A stretch of DNA of 37,075 bases from CAVSIS01 sp963814875 (GCA_963814875.1 CAWFFJ010000004.1:1-37075); one strand, 5' to 3'; numbered from the stretch's first letter, positions 6,659 through 14,846 are shown. The notes: generated from the sequence alone by a model not told the origin. Made by a program: numbers and translations.

Positions 6659-8971
6659 TCAGTCCTCCCCTCCTGAAGCCTGGAGCCCGGTCCTCACTTC
6701 GTCGCGAGGGCCGCACAGGGTGGTGAGCCGTCGCGTCAGCGACGAGACCGACCGACGAAGGCGTAGCGCAGCTAGGTTGAGGAGGGCGGGCCGTCGATGG
6801 CGCGGCGGATCGCCGCCACGGGCGGTCCGCAGCACAAGTGAGGAACGGCTTCCAGTGCTCATCACCGCCGGGCGGCGGCTCCGGGCGCCATCCGGTGGAA
6901 TCTGCGCGAGCGCCGAACGGGCGGTCTCGAGCTCACCCCGTGCGGCCAGCTCGCCGGCGATCCGTCGTGCCTGCCCTACGAGATCGTGGTCGCGGACGAG
7001 ATCGGCGAAACGGAAGCCGGACGAACCCCACTGGCGGGTCCCCGCGAGCTCGCCGGGACCGCGCAGCGCGAGGTCCGCCTCGGCCAGCTCGAAGCCGTCG
7101 CGCGTCGCGCAGAAGATCTCGAGCCGGCGGCGGGCATCGGCCCCTGCGTCGGGGTGCGTGAGAAGGATGCACCAGGATGCCCGCGTCCCCCGCCCCACCC
7201 TGCCCCGGAGCTGGTGGAGCTGGGACAGCCCGAACCGCTCGGCCGACTCGACCACGATGACACTCGCCTCCGGAACGTCCACTCCGACCTCGACAACGGT
7301 GGTCGCCAGTACCGCCTGGACCTCTCCCGAGCGGAATCGGGCGAACACGCTCTCCCGCTCGGCGCGAGGCATGCGGCCGTGGATCACGCCCAGCCCAACC
7401 CCGGGCAGCTCGCCCCGGATCTGCGAGACCGCCTCCTCCAGCGATGCCGCCTCGACCCGATGCGATGCCTCGATCAGGGGATAGACGAGGAGGGCCCGGC
7501 CTCCCTCCGAGATCTCGCGACGGACGAAGGCGAGCACTCGGCTGCGAGCGGACACGGGCCTGACCTCTGTGCGGACCGGCAGCCGTCCGGGAGGAAGCTC
7601 GTCGAGAACTGACAGGTCGAGGTCGCCGTACAGCGTGAGCGCGAGCGAGCGCGGGATCGGGGTTGCGGTCATGACCAGCAGGTGCGGTGCGGCGCCCTTC
7701 GAGAGCAGGGACTGCCGCTGGGCGGCACCGAAGCGGTGCTGCTCGTCGACGACGACGAGGGCGAGGCGGGCGAAGTCGACGGTTTCCTGGAGCAGGGCGT
7801 GGGTCCCGACGACAAGAGCCACGGCTCCTTGCCGCAGCGCGTCCCTCAGTGTGCGCGCCTGTGCGGGTGGCACGCCGGCGGTCAGCAACACCGGCGCGAA
7901 CGGTGTCCCCGCGAACAGCGACTCGAGGGTCCGCTGGTGCTGCTCGGCGAGGATCTCGGTGGGCGCCATCAACGCGGCCTGGTAGCCGGCTCGCGCGGCG
8001 AGCAGCATCGCGAGCGCGGCGACGACGGTCTTGCCCGAGCCGACGTCGCCCTGGAGCAGGCGGGCCATCGGGTGCGGTCCGGCCATGTCGCCCGCGATCT
8101 CGCGAACGACGCGACGCTGCGCCGCGGTCAGCCGGAATGGCAGCCTCTCCGCCGCGAGCCTTCTGATGTCCTCGTCCACCGGGCATGGCATCCCACCAAG
8201 GCCGCGCCGTCGCAGGCGCTCGCTCTCGACGGCCAGCGCGAACGCCAGCAGCTCGTCGAATGCCAGACGGCGGTGGAAACGGCTGCTCCGTGCAGCCAGC
8301 TCGCCGAGGCGGGTTCCCCTCTCGGGATCGGCCTCGCGGAGGGTCGGAGCGTGCAGCTCCTCGATGGCCTCGGCCAGAGGCGGCATCGCCAGCTCCCGCC
8401 GCAGGTCCTCAGGCAGCGGATCCTCGATCGTCCCCGCGAGCTCCCGGGCGGCCTCGAGAACCCGGCGCAGCCGCGCACCGCTGAGACCTCCGAGCGGCGG
8501 ATACCGCGCCACCAGACCCGTCACGCCTTCGCCCGGTTCGGCACCCTCGTCCCGGTGAATCTCCGGGTTGACCAGCTGGAGGCGTCCGCCGCGCCCAAGG
8601 CGAGGTTGTCCGTACGCGAGCACCTGCGGGGCACTCTCGAGCCGTTGCGCGACCCACGGCTGGTTGAACCAGATCGCCGGCAACCTGCCGGTCTCGTCCT
8701 CGAGGATTGCCTCGACGATGTGCATCCTGCGACGGACGCGACGGGAGCGGACGCCCCGCGCCGATGCCCTGACCAGGACGGGCCGGTCGGAACGCGCGGC
8801 CTCGGCTACGGTCACCGCGGTCCGTCGGTCCTCGTATCGCCGCGGCAGGTGGAGCAGAAGATCCGCGATGCGGGTGAAGCCCTCGGCTGCAAGACGCCTG
8901 GCGGTGACCGGGCCAATGCCCGGCAGCCGGTCGGGCGGGTCGTCGAGTGTCAGCGACGCATCAGGCTTCAG
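6659..8971 (-). CDS. recG: ATP-dependent DNA helicase RecG
   Basis: RecG remodels stalled replication forks and branched DNA. The sequence shows the wedge/OB domain, then a superfamily 2 helicase core with Walker A GDVGSGKT (about residue 305), the DExH-type box DEQHRFG (about 408), TATPIPR, and the C-terminal helicase motifs including QLRGRVGRG. The first ATG/GTG/TTG in frame is the GTG at 8815, but the frame is open upstream to about 9020. It encodes an unmistakable RecG N-terminus (LPGIGPVTARRLAAEGF, then LLLHLPRRYEDR) with no canonical start codon. I place the start at CTG 8971, which overlaps the preceding gene's stop and has GAGGT upstream; CTG 8953 is an alternative, and 8815 is the conservative start. 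The C-terminal ~40 residues come from a repeat arm and are not RecG-like. Confidence 0.93.
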   Translation of the reverse strand: MKPDASLTLDDPPDRLPGIGPVTARRLAAEGFTRIADLLLHLPRRYEDRRTAVTVAEAARSDRPVLVRASARGVRSRRVRRRMHIVEAILEDETGRLPAIWFNQPWVAQRLESAPQVLAYGQPRLGRGGRLQLVNPEIHRDEGAEPGEGVTGLVARYPPLGGLSGARLRRVLEAARELAGTIEDPLPEDLRRELAMPPLAEAIEELHAPTLREADPERGTRLGELAARSSRFHRRLAFDELLAFALAVESERLRRRGLGGMPCPVDEDIRRLAAERLPFRLTAAQRRVVREIAGDMAGPHPMARLLQGDVGSGKTVVAALAMLLAARAGYQAALMAPTEILAEQHQRTLESLFAGTPFAPVLLTAGVPPAQARTLRDALRQGAVALVVGTHALLQETVDFARLALVVVDEQHRFGAAQRQSLLSKGAAPHLLVMTATPIPRSLALTLYGDLDLSVLDELPPGRLPVRTEVRPVSARSRVLAFVRREISEGGRALLVYPLIEASHRVEAASLEEAVSQIRGELPGVGLGVIHGRMPRAERESVFARFRSGEVQAVLATTVVEVGVDVPEASVIVVESAERFGLSQLHQLRGRVGRGTRASWCILLTHPDAGADARRRLEIFCATRDGFELAEADLALRGPGELAGTRQWGSSGFRFADLVRDHDLVGQARRIAGELAARGELETARSALAQIPPDGARSRRPAVMSTGSRSSLVLRTARGGDPPRHRRPALLNLAALRLRRSVSSLTRRLTTLCGPRDEVRTGLQASGGED
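6677..6787 (-). repeat. 111-bp inverted repeat arm B (inside the recG 3' end)
   Basis: This is the reverse-complement partner of 6203-6313. It carries the same palindromic core in a degenerate form (TAGC-gca-GCTA at 6764-6774). The arm lies inside the recG reading frame and encodes its last ~40 residues (from PALLNLAALRLRRS on), which have no counterpart in ordinary RecG. The interval between the arms (6314-6676) is 363 bp and holds no transposase. Confidence 0.8.
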
Positions 8972-9761
8972 CGGTGTCGACCTCGAATCGGCACTGAACG
9001 GTGCCGAAAACTACCTGGTCGCCGGGCTGCACCGGGTACGGACGCCCCACCGTGAGCCGGACACCGTTGACGAAGGTCCCGTTCATGGTGCCGACATCTT
9101 CGATGACGCTGAAGGTACCGTCCTCCTCGCGGCGGACGCGCGCATGCCGTCGCGAGATCGAACGCTTGCCGTCGATCGGAGTCAGGTCGACGTCGGGATG
9201 GATTCCGGTGACCGGGTCGATTCGACCGACGGTGGTCTCACGGTTCTCGGACAGCGGGAAGATCATGCCCGAGGCGACCTCGATCAGACGCGCCGACGGA
9301 TCGGGCGGTGCCTTGGGTCCATCGGTAACGCCGGACTCGTCGAGATCAACCTTGTGGCCGACCGCCTCCTCGAGCAGCTGGGTGGTCTGGCGCAGCCGCC
9401 GAGCGAGCTTGCGCATCATGCGAATCGCGATCTCGGGGTTGTGCTCGAGGATGAACGTGAACGCCGACTGGTCGATCATCACGGCATCGACGTCGGTGGC
9501 TGCCACAGCCGTCGCCGAGCGCGGCGTTTCCTCGTCGAGCATGCACATCTCGCCGAAGAAGTCACCCTTGCCGAGCACGGCGAGAACGTGCTCCCCGGCG
9601 CCGAAAGTCTTGCGAATGGTCACCTCGCCGGACTCCACGACGTACATCGCGAGGCCGAGGTCACCCTCCGAGAAGATAACGGAGCCCGTCGGAAAGTGGG
9701 TGCGGAGCGGCTCGAGGGAATCGTGCCGTCCGGGGGTCGATGTCGCCTTGAACTTCACCAT
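8961..9761 (-). CDS. Cyclic-nucleotide-binding / FHA domain signalling protein
   Basis: The 266-residue protein has an N-terminal cyclic-nucleotide-binding domain (about residues 20-135). It shows the phosphate-binding-cassette pattern GEMCMLDEETPRSATAVA, with the conserved Glu and Arg. A helical linker with paired Arg and Leu residues follows, then a C-terminal FHA domain (about 165-260) with TVGR, SISRRHA and TMNGTFVNG motifs for phosphothreonine binding. It has no DNA-binding or catalytic domain, so it probably reads a second messenger and docks to a phosphorylated partner. The ATG at 9761 was chosen for its GGTGGAG-type ribosome site and because the domain begins soon after; longer frames upstream are shadow sequence of ldcA. 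Its start overlaps the ldcA stop by 7 bp, and its stop overlaps the proposed recG start. Confidence 0.88.
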   Translation of the reverse strand: MVKFKATSTPGRHDSLEPLRTHFPTGSVIFSEGDLGLAMYVVESGEVTIRKTFGAGEHVLAVLGKGDFFGEMCMLDEETPRSATAVAATDVDAVMIDQSAFTFILEHNPEIAIRMMRKLARRLRQTTQLLEEAVGHKVDLDESGVTDGPKAPPDPSARLIEVASGMIFPLSENRETTVGRIDPVTGIHPDVDLTPIDGKRSISRRHARVRREEDGTFSVIEDVGTMNGTFVNGVRLTVGRPYPVQPGDQVVFGTVQCRFEVDTAEA

Positions 9762-10666
9762 GCCTCGCTCCACCTCACCACCCCCGCGTCGGTGTTCACT
9801 TCGACCCGGACACCGAGCGGAAACGCCCTGTTGTCGGCACCGTGCCCGAACGGCAACCCGGTCACGATTACGGCGCCGGGTGCTGCAACCTCCGCCAGAA
9901 GGCTCTGCCAGTGAAGCTCCCGCGCAGAGGCCGGCCGGCAACCGCGCAAGCTGCCGCCGATGATTGCCGCCACCCGCTCCAGTCTCGCCGACGCCGCCAG
10001 CTGGGTCAACATCCGATCGATCCGGTACGCCGGCTCGTTGACCTCTTCGAGGAACAGCACGGCGCCCTCCATGTCCGGCTCTCTGCCAGTACCGAGTAGG
10101 GCCGTCAAGGTCGAGAGGTTGCCACCGATCGCTCTCCCGCTCACCCGCCCCGGCCGTACCACCGCTGTGTCGTGAAACCGGAACAGCGGCTGGCCCACAA
10201 GGTCGCCGGCGAGCACGGCGCGCAGGCGTCGCGCACTGCGCTTGTGCGCCAGCCCCGCAGCGACCATCGGGCCGTGCACTTGAGGAACCCCTGCAGCCGC
10301 CAGAGGGACCATGACCGCGGTCAGGTCCGAGTAGCCGACCAGGCACACGCCGCACGCCCTGAGGCGGCGCCACGGAAGGCGCTCCAGGAGTCGGGTCGCG
10401 CCATAGCCTCCGCGAGCGGCCACGATCACGCGAACGCCGCCATCGAGCAGTGCGTGGAATCCGTCGAGGCGAATATCGTCGTCACCCGCCAGATAGCCCT
10501 TTCGTGCCCGGAGGTTGGAGGCCTCGACCACCGGATGACCCCAACTTGCGAGCTCCGCGAGGCCGGCCTCCAGCCGCTCGGCCACCACCGGACCGGAAAG
10601 GGCGGCGACTCCTATCGGCTCGCCGGGTCGCAGCGATTGAAAGGCAGATGCCACGGCGACAAGCAT
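9755..10666 (-). CDS. ldcA: Muramoyltetrapeptide LD-carboxypeptidase (peptidase S66)
   Basis: This 303-residue S66 peptidase removes the terminal D-Ala from muropeptide tetrapeptides during peptidoglycan recycling. The nucleophile serine lies in GYSDLT (S113), preceded by ARGGYGA, which is typical of the family. The catalytic Glu is in FLEEVNEPAYRIDRML and the His in LPFGHGADN. Length is normal and no signal peptide is evident, consistent with the cytoplasmic enzymes. The ATG at 10666 is used because the family's N-terminal strand (IGVAALSGPV) starts about 18 residues later; the ribosome site is weak. It lies 34 bp after the RNase P RNA and may share its transcript. The cNMP/FHA gene overlaps its end. 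Confidence 0.9.
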   Translation of the reverse strand: MLVAVASAFQSLRPGEPIGVAALSGPVVAERLEAGLAELASWGHPVVEASNLRARKGYLAGDDDIRLDGFHALLDGGVRVIVAARGGYGATRLLERLPWRRLRACGVCLVGYSDLTAVMVPLAAAGVPQVHGPMVAAGLAHKRSARRLRAVLAGDLVGQPLFRFHDTAVVRPGRVSGRAIGGNLSTLTALLGTGREPDMEGAVLFLEEVNEPAYRIDRMLTQLAASARLERVAAIIGGSLRGCRPASARELHWQSLLAEVAAPGAVIVTGLPFGHGADNRAFPLGVRVEVNTDAGVVRWSEAW

Positions 10667-10700
10667 AGCCCGATCACCGTGATGGAGAGAGAAAGAGGGG

Positions 10701-11082
<382 letters not shown>

Positions 11083-11090
11083 CCGGGTTC

Positions 11091-11119
11091 ACTTTAGCCT
11101 GCATTCCCCGCGACGTCAC
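11091..11119 (-). promoter_or_regulatory. Probable sigma-70-type promoter of rnpB
   Basis: On the minus strand GTGACG (11119-11114) and TAAAGT (11096-11091) are separated by exactly 17 nt. This would start transcription near 11084, a few bases before the inferred 5' end of RNase P RNA. The -35 element overlaps the stop codon of the upstream FHA-Fis gene. Confidence 0.5.
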
Positions 11120-12126
11120 GCCTCTGCTTCCATCCCGAGCCGGCGGATGCGCCGCCTGAGTGAGGATGCGCTGACGCCGAGTTGCTCGGCGGCCTCGTGG
11201 CGGTGCCCCCCGCACGCCGCCAGCTTTTCACGAATGAGCTGGCGCTCGGTCTCGGCGAGGATATCGTCAAGCGTGCCTCCAACTGGCACCATCACGGCGT
11301 TCTGGCAGGCGGACTCCGCATTGCCTCCCGTTGGGTAGGATCGCGGCAGATCGAGCAGAATGTCCAGCGATTTCATCAGGGCGTGCAGGCCGGAAACTCC
11401 AGGAACCTGCTTTCCGCAGCGAACGACGAGGACGTGGCCTCTCGTCAGGGTCCCGAGAACCCAGGTCTGGTGGTCCTCCACAAACTGGTGGACGGCCGCC
11501 TCGGGTCCTCGCCCGCGCTCCACCATGCGCCGCAGCGCGGCACTGTCGGAGACCAGCCCACCGAGGTCGCCCGCGCTCGCGACGAGGGCCACACCGCCGC
11601 CACCGTCCCCGTACAGCACCATCCCCCCGCCGACACCCAGGGAGCGCACCGCCCAGGTCAGCGGTCCAGTCAGCGACCTGACGCCGAGCCCGCTGTGAAT
11701 CTCCTTGAGGAGGCTCACCACATCGGCCACACGAAGCGTAGAAACGTGATCGGAGGTCGGATCTGCCGTGGCGCTGTCACGGTCAGAATCGTCGATCGGC
11801 GTGGACGGCCCACTCGGGCTCAGCTCCGAGCTCTCCTCGAGCACCACGAGGGAGGCCGAAGACAGACGAACCGTCTCTCCGAAGCGAAAGTCCGCCGAAT
11901 CTGCCGGGCGGTCTCCGACGAAGGTGCCGTTCTTGCTCTTGAGATCGGTCACGTGACAGAAGCCGTCCGACACCTTCAGCACCGCGTGCCGACGAGAGAC
12001 GTCCTTGAGGGGCAGCACGATGTCGTTGCCTGACTGCGATCCGATGTGATAGGTCCCGTTGACCGCCACAGGGAAGCTCATCTCCCCGAGCTCAGGATGC
12101 GAAACCAGCAGCGTGTACCGTCCCAT
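11116..12126 (-). CDS. FHA-domain protein with C-terminal Fis-type HTH
   Basis: The 336-residue protein has an N-terminal FHA domain (about residues 25-95) with HIGSQSGNDIVLP, VSRRHA and SKNGTFVG motifs. Its middle region (about 130-265) has the size and hydrophobic pattern of a GAF-like sensor but no firm match. The C-terminus is a Fis-type helix-turn-helix (about 285-330) with HEAAEQLGVSASSLRRRIRRL. This resembles a sigma-54 activator without its AAA+ ATPase domain: no Walker A or GAFTGA motif is present, so it cannot remodel sigma-54 holoenzyme itself. It lies 42 bp downstream of the macro-domain-like gene, in the same direction, with GGGGGAAAGAG just before the ATG. A phosphorylation-responsive DNA-binding role is inferred. 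Confidence 0.82.
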   Translation of the reverse strand: MGRYTLLVSHPELGEMSFPVAVNGTYHIGSQSGNDIVLPLKDVSRRHAVLKVSDGFCHVTDLKSKNGTFVGDRPADSADFRFGETVRLSSASLVVLEESSELSPSGPSTPIDDSDRDSATADPTSDHVSTLRVADVVSLLKEIHSGLGVRSLTGPLTWAVRSLGVGGGMVLYGDGGGGVALVASAGDLGGLVSDSAALRRMVERGRGPEAAVHQFVEDHQTWVLGTLTRGHVLVVRCGKQVPGVSGLHALMKSLDILLDLPRSYPTGGNAESACQNAVMVPVGGTLDDILAETERQLIREKLAACGGHRHEAAEQLGVSASSLRRRIRRLGMEAEA

Positions 12127-12168
12127 CTCTTTCCCCCGACTCCCTCTGGACGACGGCTCGTATCGTCT

Positions 12169-12852
12169 TCAGGCTACGTTGGTCACCCTCGTCACCATGT
12201 ACCCGGACAGCGAGCCCGGGACAAACCTGATGTGAAGGCGCGTCTCGGCCCGTCTCACCTCGACTACAGCGGCATCGCCGTTGACGGTTCTGAAGCTGCG
12301 GCTCGCCTTGCGGAGAATGAGAGAGCGCAGACGGTGGGAGACCTCCTCGAGGATACCCAGATCGCCGAGCAGCAAGGTCAGTCGGAGCGGTTCTGTGAGA
12401 CGGATGCTGAGCTCGAGAATCGACGCGTCGAAGGCCTCGACCATCTCGTCGGTGCTGAGGCCGCGATCCGCGAGCATACCGAGCGGCTCGACAGACACCG
12501 TCTTCAACCCGCGTCGCACCACATCGCTGAGCACCGCGCTGAGACTTCGCCGCACGTCGCCGGGCCGGCACGACGGATTGAGCTCGAGGTCGTGCACCAC
12601 CGCCTGGTAGGTCCAGTGCGGGCGCCCCGGCGAAGGGCGCAGCACCAGATAGCGCCCCTGCGGCAACGGGCGGTGGGCCGAGACCGCGCGATAGGCGGCG
12701 TCGAGGTCGTAGGCCTTGTCCAGGTCGAGCACCGTCGGTGCCGCCAGAACCAGGTTGCGGTCCTCCTGAACGACCACTGCTTCAGGGTGCAACCGACGAC
12801 CGAGAGAGTCGACCAAGTCCAGGTCGAGCCGCAGCGTGGTGTGGTGGGTCAC
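12169..12852 (-). CDS. Unknown protein, possibly a degenerate macro domain
   Basis: The 227-residue protein has no motif I can name with certainty. Residues about 5-150 follow the layout of a macro (ADP-ribose-binding) domain: VVVQEDRNLVLAA early, a strand YQAVVHDLEL in the middle, then a helix with DVRRSLSAVLSDVVRRG, and VEPLG before LSTDEMVEAF. The Asn and glycine-rich residues that bind ADP-ribose in active macro domains are not evident, so binding may be lost. The C-terminal ~70 residues form a second alpha/beta segment. The GTG start at 12852 has no Shine-Dalgarno but has TACACT exactly 6 nt before it. It probably heads a unit with the FHA-Fis gene. Confidence 0.7.
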   Translation of the reverse strand: MTHHTTLRLDLDLVDSLGRRLHPEAVVVQEDRNLVLAAPTVLDLDKAYDLDAAYRAVSAHRPLPQGRYLVLRPSPGRPHWTYQAVVHDLELNPSCRPGDVRRSLSAVLSDVVRRGLKTVSVEPLGMLADRGLSTDEMVEAFDASILELSIRLTEPLRLTLLLGDLGILEEVSHRLRSLILRKASRSFRTVNGDAAVVEVRRAETRLHIRFVPGSLSGYMVTRVTNVA

Positions 12853-12858
12853 GGCCCC

Positions 12859-12864
12859 AGTGTA
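12859..12864 (-). promoter_or_regulatory. -10 element for a probable leaderless transcript of the macro-like gene
   Basis: TACACT on the minus strand lies 6 nt before the GTG start codon, so transcription would begin at or next to the start codon. There is no Shine-Dalgarno in the gap. The -35 region is weak. Confidence 0.45.
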
Positions 12865-12927
12865 GCGAAGCTGTCTGCCAGTGGATACCGCCGCACGCCT
12901 CGCCTCAATCCGGCGACACCCGCAACA

Positions 12928-14037
12928 TCACCCGCCGTTGCCGCCCCGGACCATGTCGGCGCTGATGAGCAGCCGGTGCCCACCTTCCGCCAGCGGCTCG
13001 AGACCCTCGTGATTCCAGGGGTCGAACTCTAACCGGTTGATGATCTTACCGAAAACTGTCCGAAGCGAACGAGCACCCGTGCGGACGTTCTTTTCGGCCT
13101 GCTCGGCGATCAGGGCAGCGGCCAAGTCGTCGATCTCGAGCCGGATCTGCATCACCTCGAAGTACCGTCGCGATCGTACGAACGGCGAGTCGACGGCGCT
13201 GAGGAGGATGTCCTTGAGAACGCTCACGCCGAGCTCGCGGAGCAGCACGACATTGTCGAAACGGGCAATGAACTGCGGCACCATGCCGTACTCGAACAGG
13301 TCTTCCGACTTGAGGAAGTCCGCGAGCGAGAACCGGGTCTCGATCCGCACCTGACCATCTGCGGTGTGGATTGCCTGCGATTTGAGCTTCTCACCCGAAC
13401 CGGGTTTGACCACACGAAGATAGACCTGGTCGTAGAGTCCCTCGAACGCGCCGCCGCAGATGAACATCATGTGGCGGGTGTCGATGTCCAGGGTGACCGC
13501 CTTTTCCTCACCGTTGACGAATGCGTGGGTCCGATGGGCGACCACCTCGCCCTCCATCAGCGTGAGCAGCCCCTGCTGCAGGACGACTCCGAGCGGGTTC
13601 GGCTTGCCGGCGACGATCGCCGACATCTTGTCGATCTCGTCGATGCAGATGGTCGCACGCTCCATCGCCGCCCGTAGCTCGTCCGCCGAGGGGGTGTCAC
13701 CGACCAGCGCGCGGGCGCGCTGCTCGACTGCGGTCAGCAGGCGCTCGGGACGGAACTCCAGCCTCTCCGGGTCAACCAGTAGGTTGGCGTTGATGATGGT
13801 CATCGCCCGGAACGGCCGGTACTCCTCCACCTCGTGATAGAGGCGTTGGATGTTGTTCATGATCGTTGTCTTACCGGTACCGGAGTTGCCGATCAGGAGG
13901 ATGTTCCCGGCCACCTTCCCGGTGGCGTGCTTGAAGACCGCCACTGCGACGAACCGCAACGCAGCGTCCTGGCCGAGCACGCCGCGCTTGAGCTCACCGA
14001 AGATCTCGGTCGGGCTAATCTCCTCAAGAGGTCGCAT
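12928..14037 (-). CDS. ClpX-like AAA+ ATPase lacking pore and ClpP-docking loops
   Basis: The 369-residue protein follows ClpX from its AAA+ domain onward. Walker A is GNSGTGKT (near residue 50) and Walker B is ICIDEIDK. FICGGAFEGL, then FGMVPQF-like YGMVPQFIARFD, and sensor-2 TGARSLR follow. The N-terminal zinc-binding domain of ClpX is absent. The GYVG pore-1 loop is replaced by a segment around NANLLVDPERLEF, the RKH loop is missing, and the IGFG loop that docks ClpP is replaced by polar sequence. ATP hydrolysis looks possible, but substrate threading into ClpP does not. ATG 14037 is preferred over the TTG two codons upstream because GGAG is 6 nt before it. It lies 62 bp downstream of the transglycosylase gene. 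The substrate is unknown. Confidence 0.85.
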   Translation of the reverse strand: MRPLEEISPTEIFGELKRGVLGQDAALRFVAVAVFKHATGKVAGNILLIGNSGTGKTTIMNNIQRLYHEVEEYRPFRAMTIINANLLVDPERLEFRPERLLTAVEQRARALVGDTPSADELRAAMERATICIDEIDKMSAIVAGKPNPLGVVLQQGLLTLMEGEVVAHRTHAFVNGEEKAVTLDIDTRHMMFICGGAFEGLYDQVYLRVVKPGSGEKLKSQAIHTADGQVRIETRFSLADFLKSEDLFEYGMVPQFIARFDNVVLLRELGVSVLKDILLSAVDSPFVRSRRYFEVMQIRLEIDDLAAALIAEQAEKNVRTGARSLRTVFGKIINRLEFDPWNHEGLEPLAEGGHRLLISADMVRGGNGG

Positions 14038-14099
14038 TCTCAACTCCAGTTCCGGAGCGTAGTACGGAGGCTGCGGGCGCCGCGTCGGGGCACCGAGGA

Positions 14100-14765
14100 T
14101 CAGTCGCCGGTCTGCCCGAACCCGCCACCCAGGACCGCGGCCCTGCCGGTCGAAGCAGCCGTGGAGACCGCCACCGAGGAGCCGACGTTGGTGATCACCG
14201 TCTGGCCGCTGCCTGGATCGCGCAGCATCCGAACGGGACGCGCCAGTCTGCTTCCCGGCAGAACGTACGGACGCCCGGTGTACATGGTCAGAATCCGGCG
14301 CACGTACTCGCGAGTCTCCGCGAAGGGAGGGATTCCCCGGTGTATCGCTACCGCGCCCTCGCCGGCGTTGTACGCCGCGAGGGCGAGCGGCAGGCTGCCC
14401 GCGTACTGATCGACGAGTCGTGCGAACTCGCGCACGCCGCCGCGAACGTTCTGCTCCGGGTCGAATACATCGCCGACTCTCAGACGCGCTGCGGTCGCCG
14501 GCATGAGCTGCATCAGGCCCCGAGCTCCCTTGCGGCTCACCGCCACCGGGTTGTAGTCCGACTCGACCCGCACGAGCGCATCGATCAGCGCCGGGTCGAG
14601 ACCGTGCTCCCGACTGATCTCGGCAACTAACTGCCGGAGGGAACCGCGGTCGAAGGAGACAGGTGCGGAGCTCGATGCTGATGCCCCCGACGCCTCTCCT
14701 GCAAACGCCGCCGACGCCGCGGCAAGAAGCAGGGCGCTTGCAAGAATGGTCATCAACCTTCGCAT
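14100..14765 (-). CDS. Exported lytic transglycosylase (SLT family)
   Basis: The 221-residue protein starts with a clear Sec signal peptide (MRRLMTILASALLLAAASAA, cleavage near AFA-GE). A soluble lytic transglycosylase domain follows (about residues 50-165) with the catalytic Glu in ALVRVESDYNP, then GLMQLMPATA and AYNAGEGAV. It cleaves the MurNAc-GlcNAc bond of peptidoglycan with formation of 1,6-anhydro-MurNAc. The C-terminal ~50 residues are a Gly/Ser/Thr-rich tail. The longer upstream frame is rejected because only the ATG at 14765 gives a signal peptide. That ATG has no Shine-Dalgarno but has TACAAT 8 nt before it. It is divergent from the uridylyltransferase gene. Confidence 0.92.
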   Translation of the reverse strand: MRRLMTILASALLLAAASAAFAGEASGASASSSAPVSFDRGSLRQLVAEISREHGLDPALIDALVRVESDYNPVAVSRKGARGLMQLMPATAARLRVGDVFDPEQNVRGGVREFARLVDQYAGSLPLALAAYNAGEGAVAIHRGIPPFAETREYVRRILTMYTGRPYVLPGSRLARPVRMLRDPGSGQTVITNVGSSVAVSTAASTGRAAVLGGGFGQTGD

Positions 14766-14773
14766 CGCCACAG

Positions 14774-14779
14774 ATTGTA
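14774..14779 (-). promoter_or_regulatory. -10 element (TACAAT) of the transglycosylase gene
   Basis: TACAAT on the minus strand ends 8 nt before the ATG. TGGGCA lies 18 nt further upstream as a possible -35. There is no ribosome site in between, so the transcript is probably leaderless. Confidence 0.5.
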
Positions 14780-14817
14780 TCCCATTTCGAAGCCTATTGC
14801 CCACGGTCGGTTGCCGC

Positions 14818-14840
14818 CGGGGCCCGCGACTCGATACAGT
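14818..14840 (+). promoter_or_regulatory. Promoter TTGCCG-N17-TACAGT of the uridylyltransferase gene
   Basis: A -10-like TACAGT (14835-14840) lies 17 nt after TTGCCG (about 14812-14817) and ends 6 nt before the ATG at 14847. Transcription would start at the start codon, and no Shine-Dalgarno is present. Exact -35 placement may shift by a base. Confidence 0.5.
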
Positions 14841-14846
14841 GCGCGC

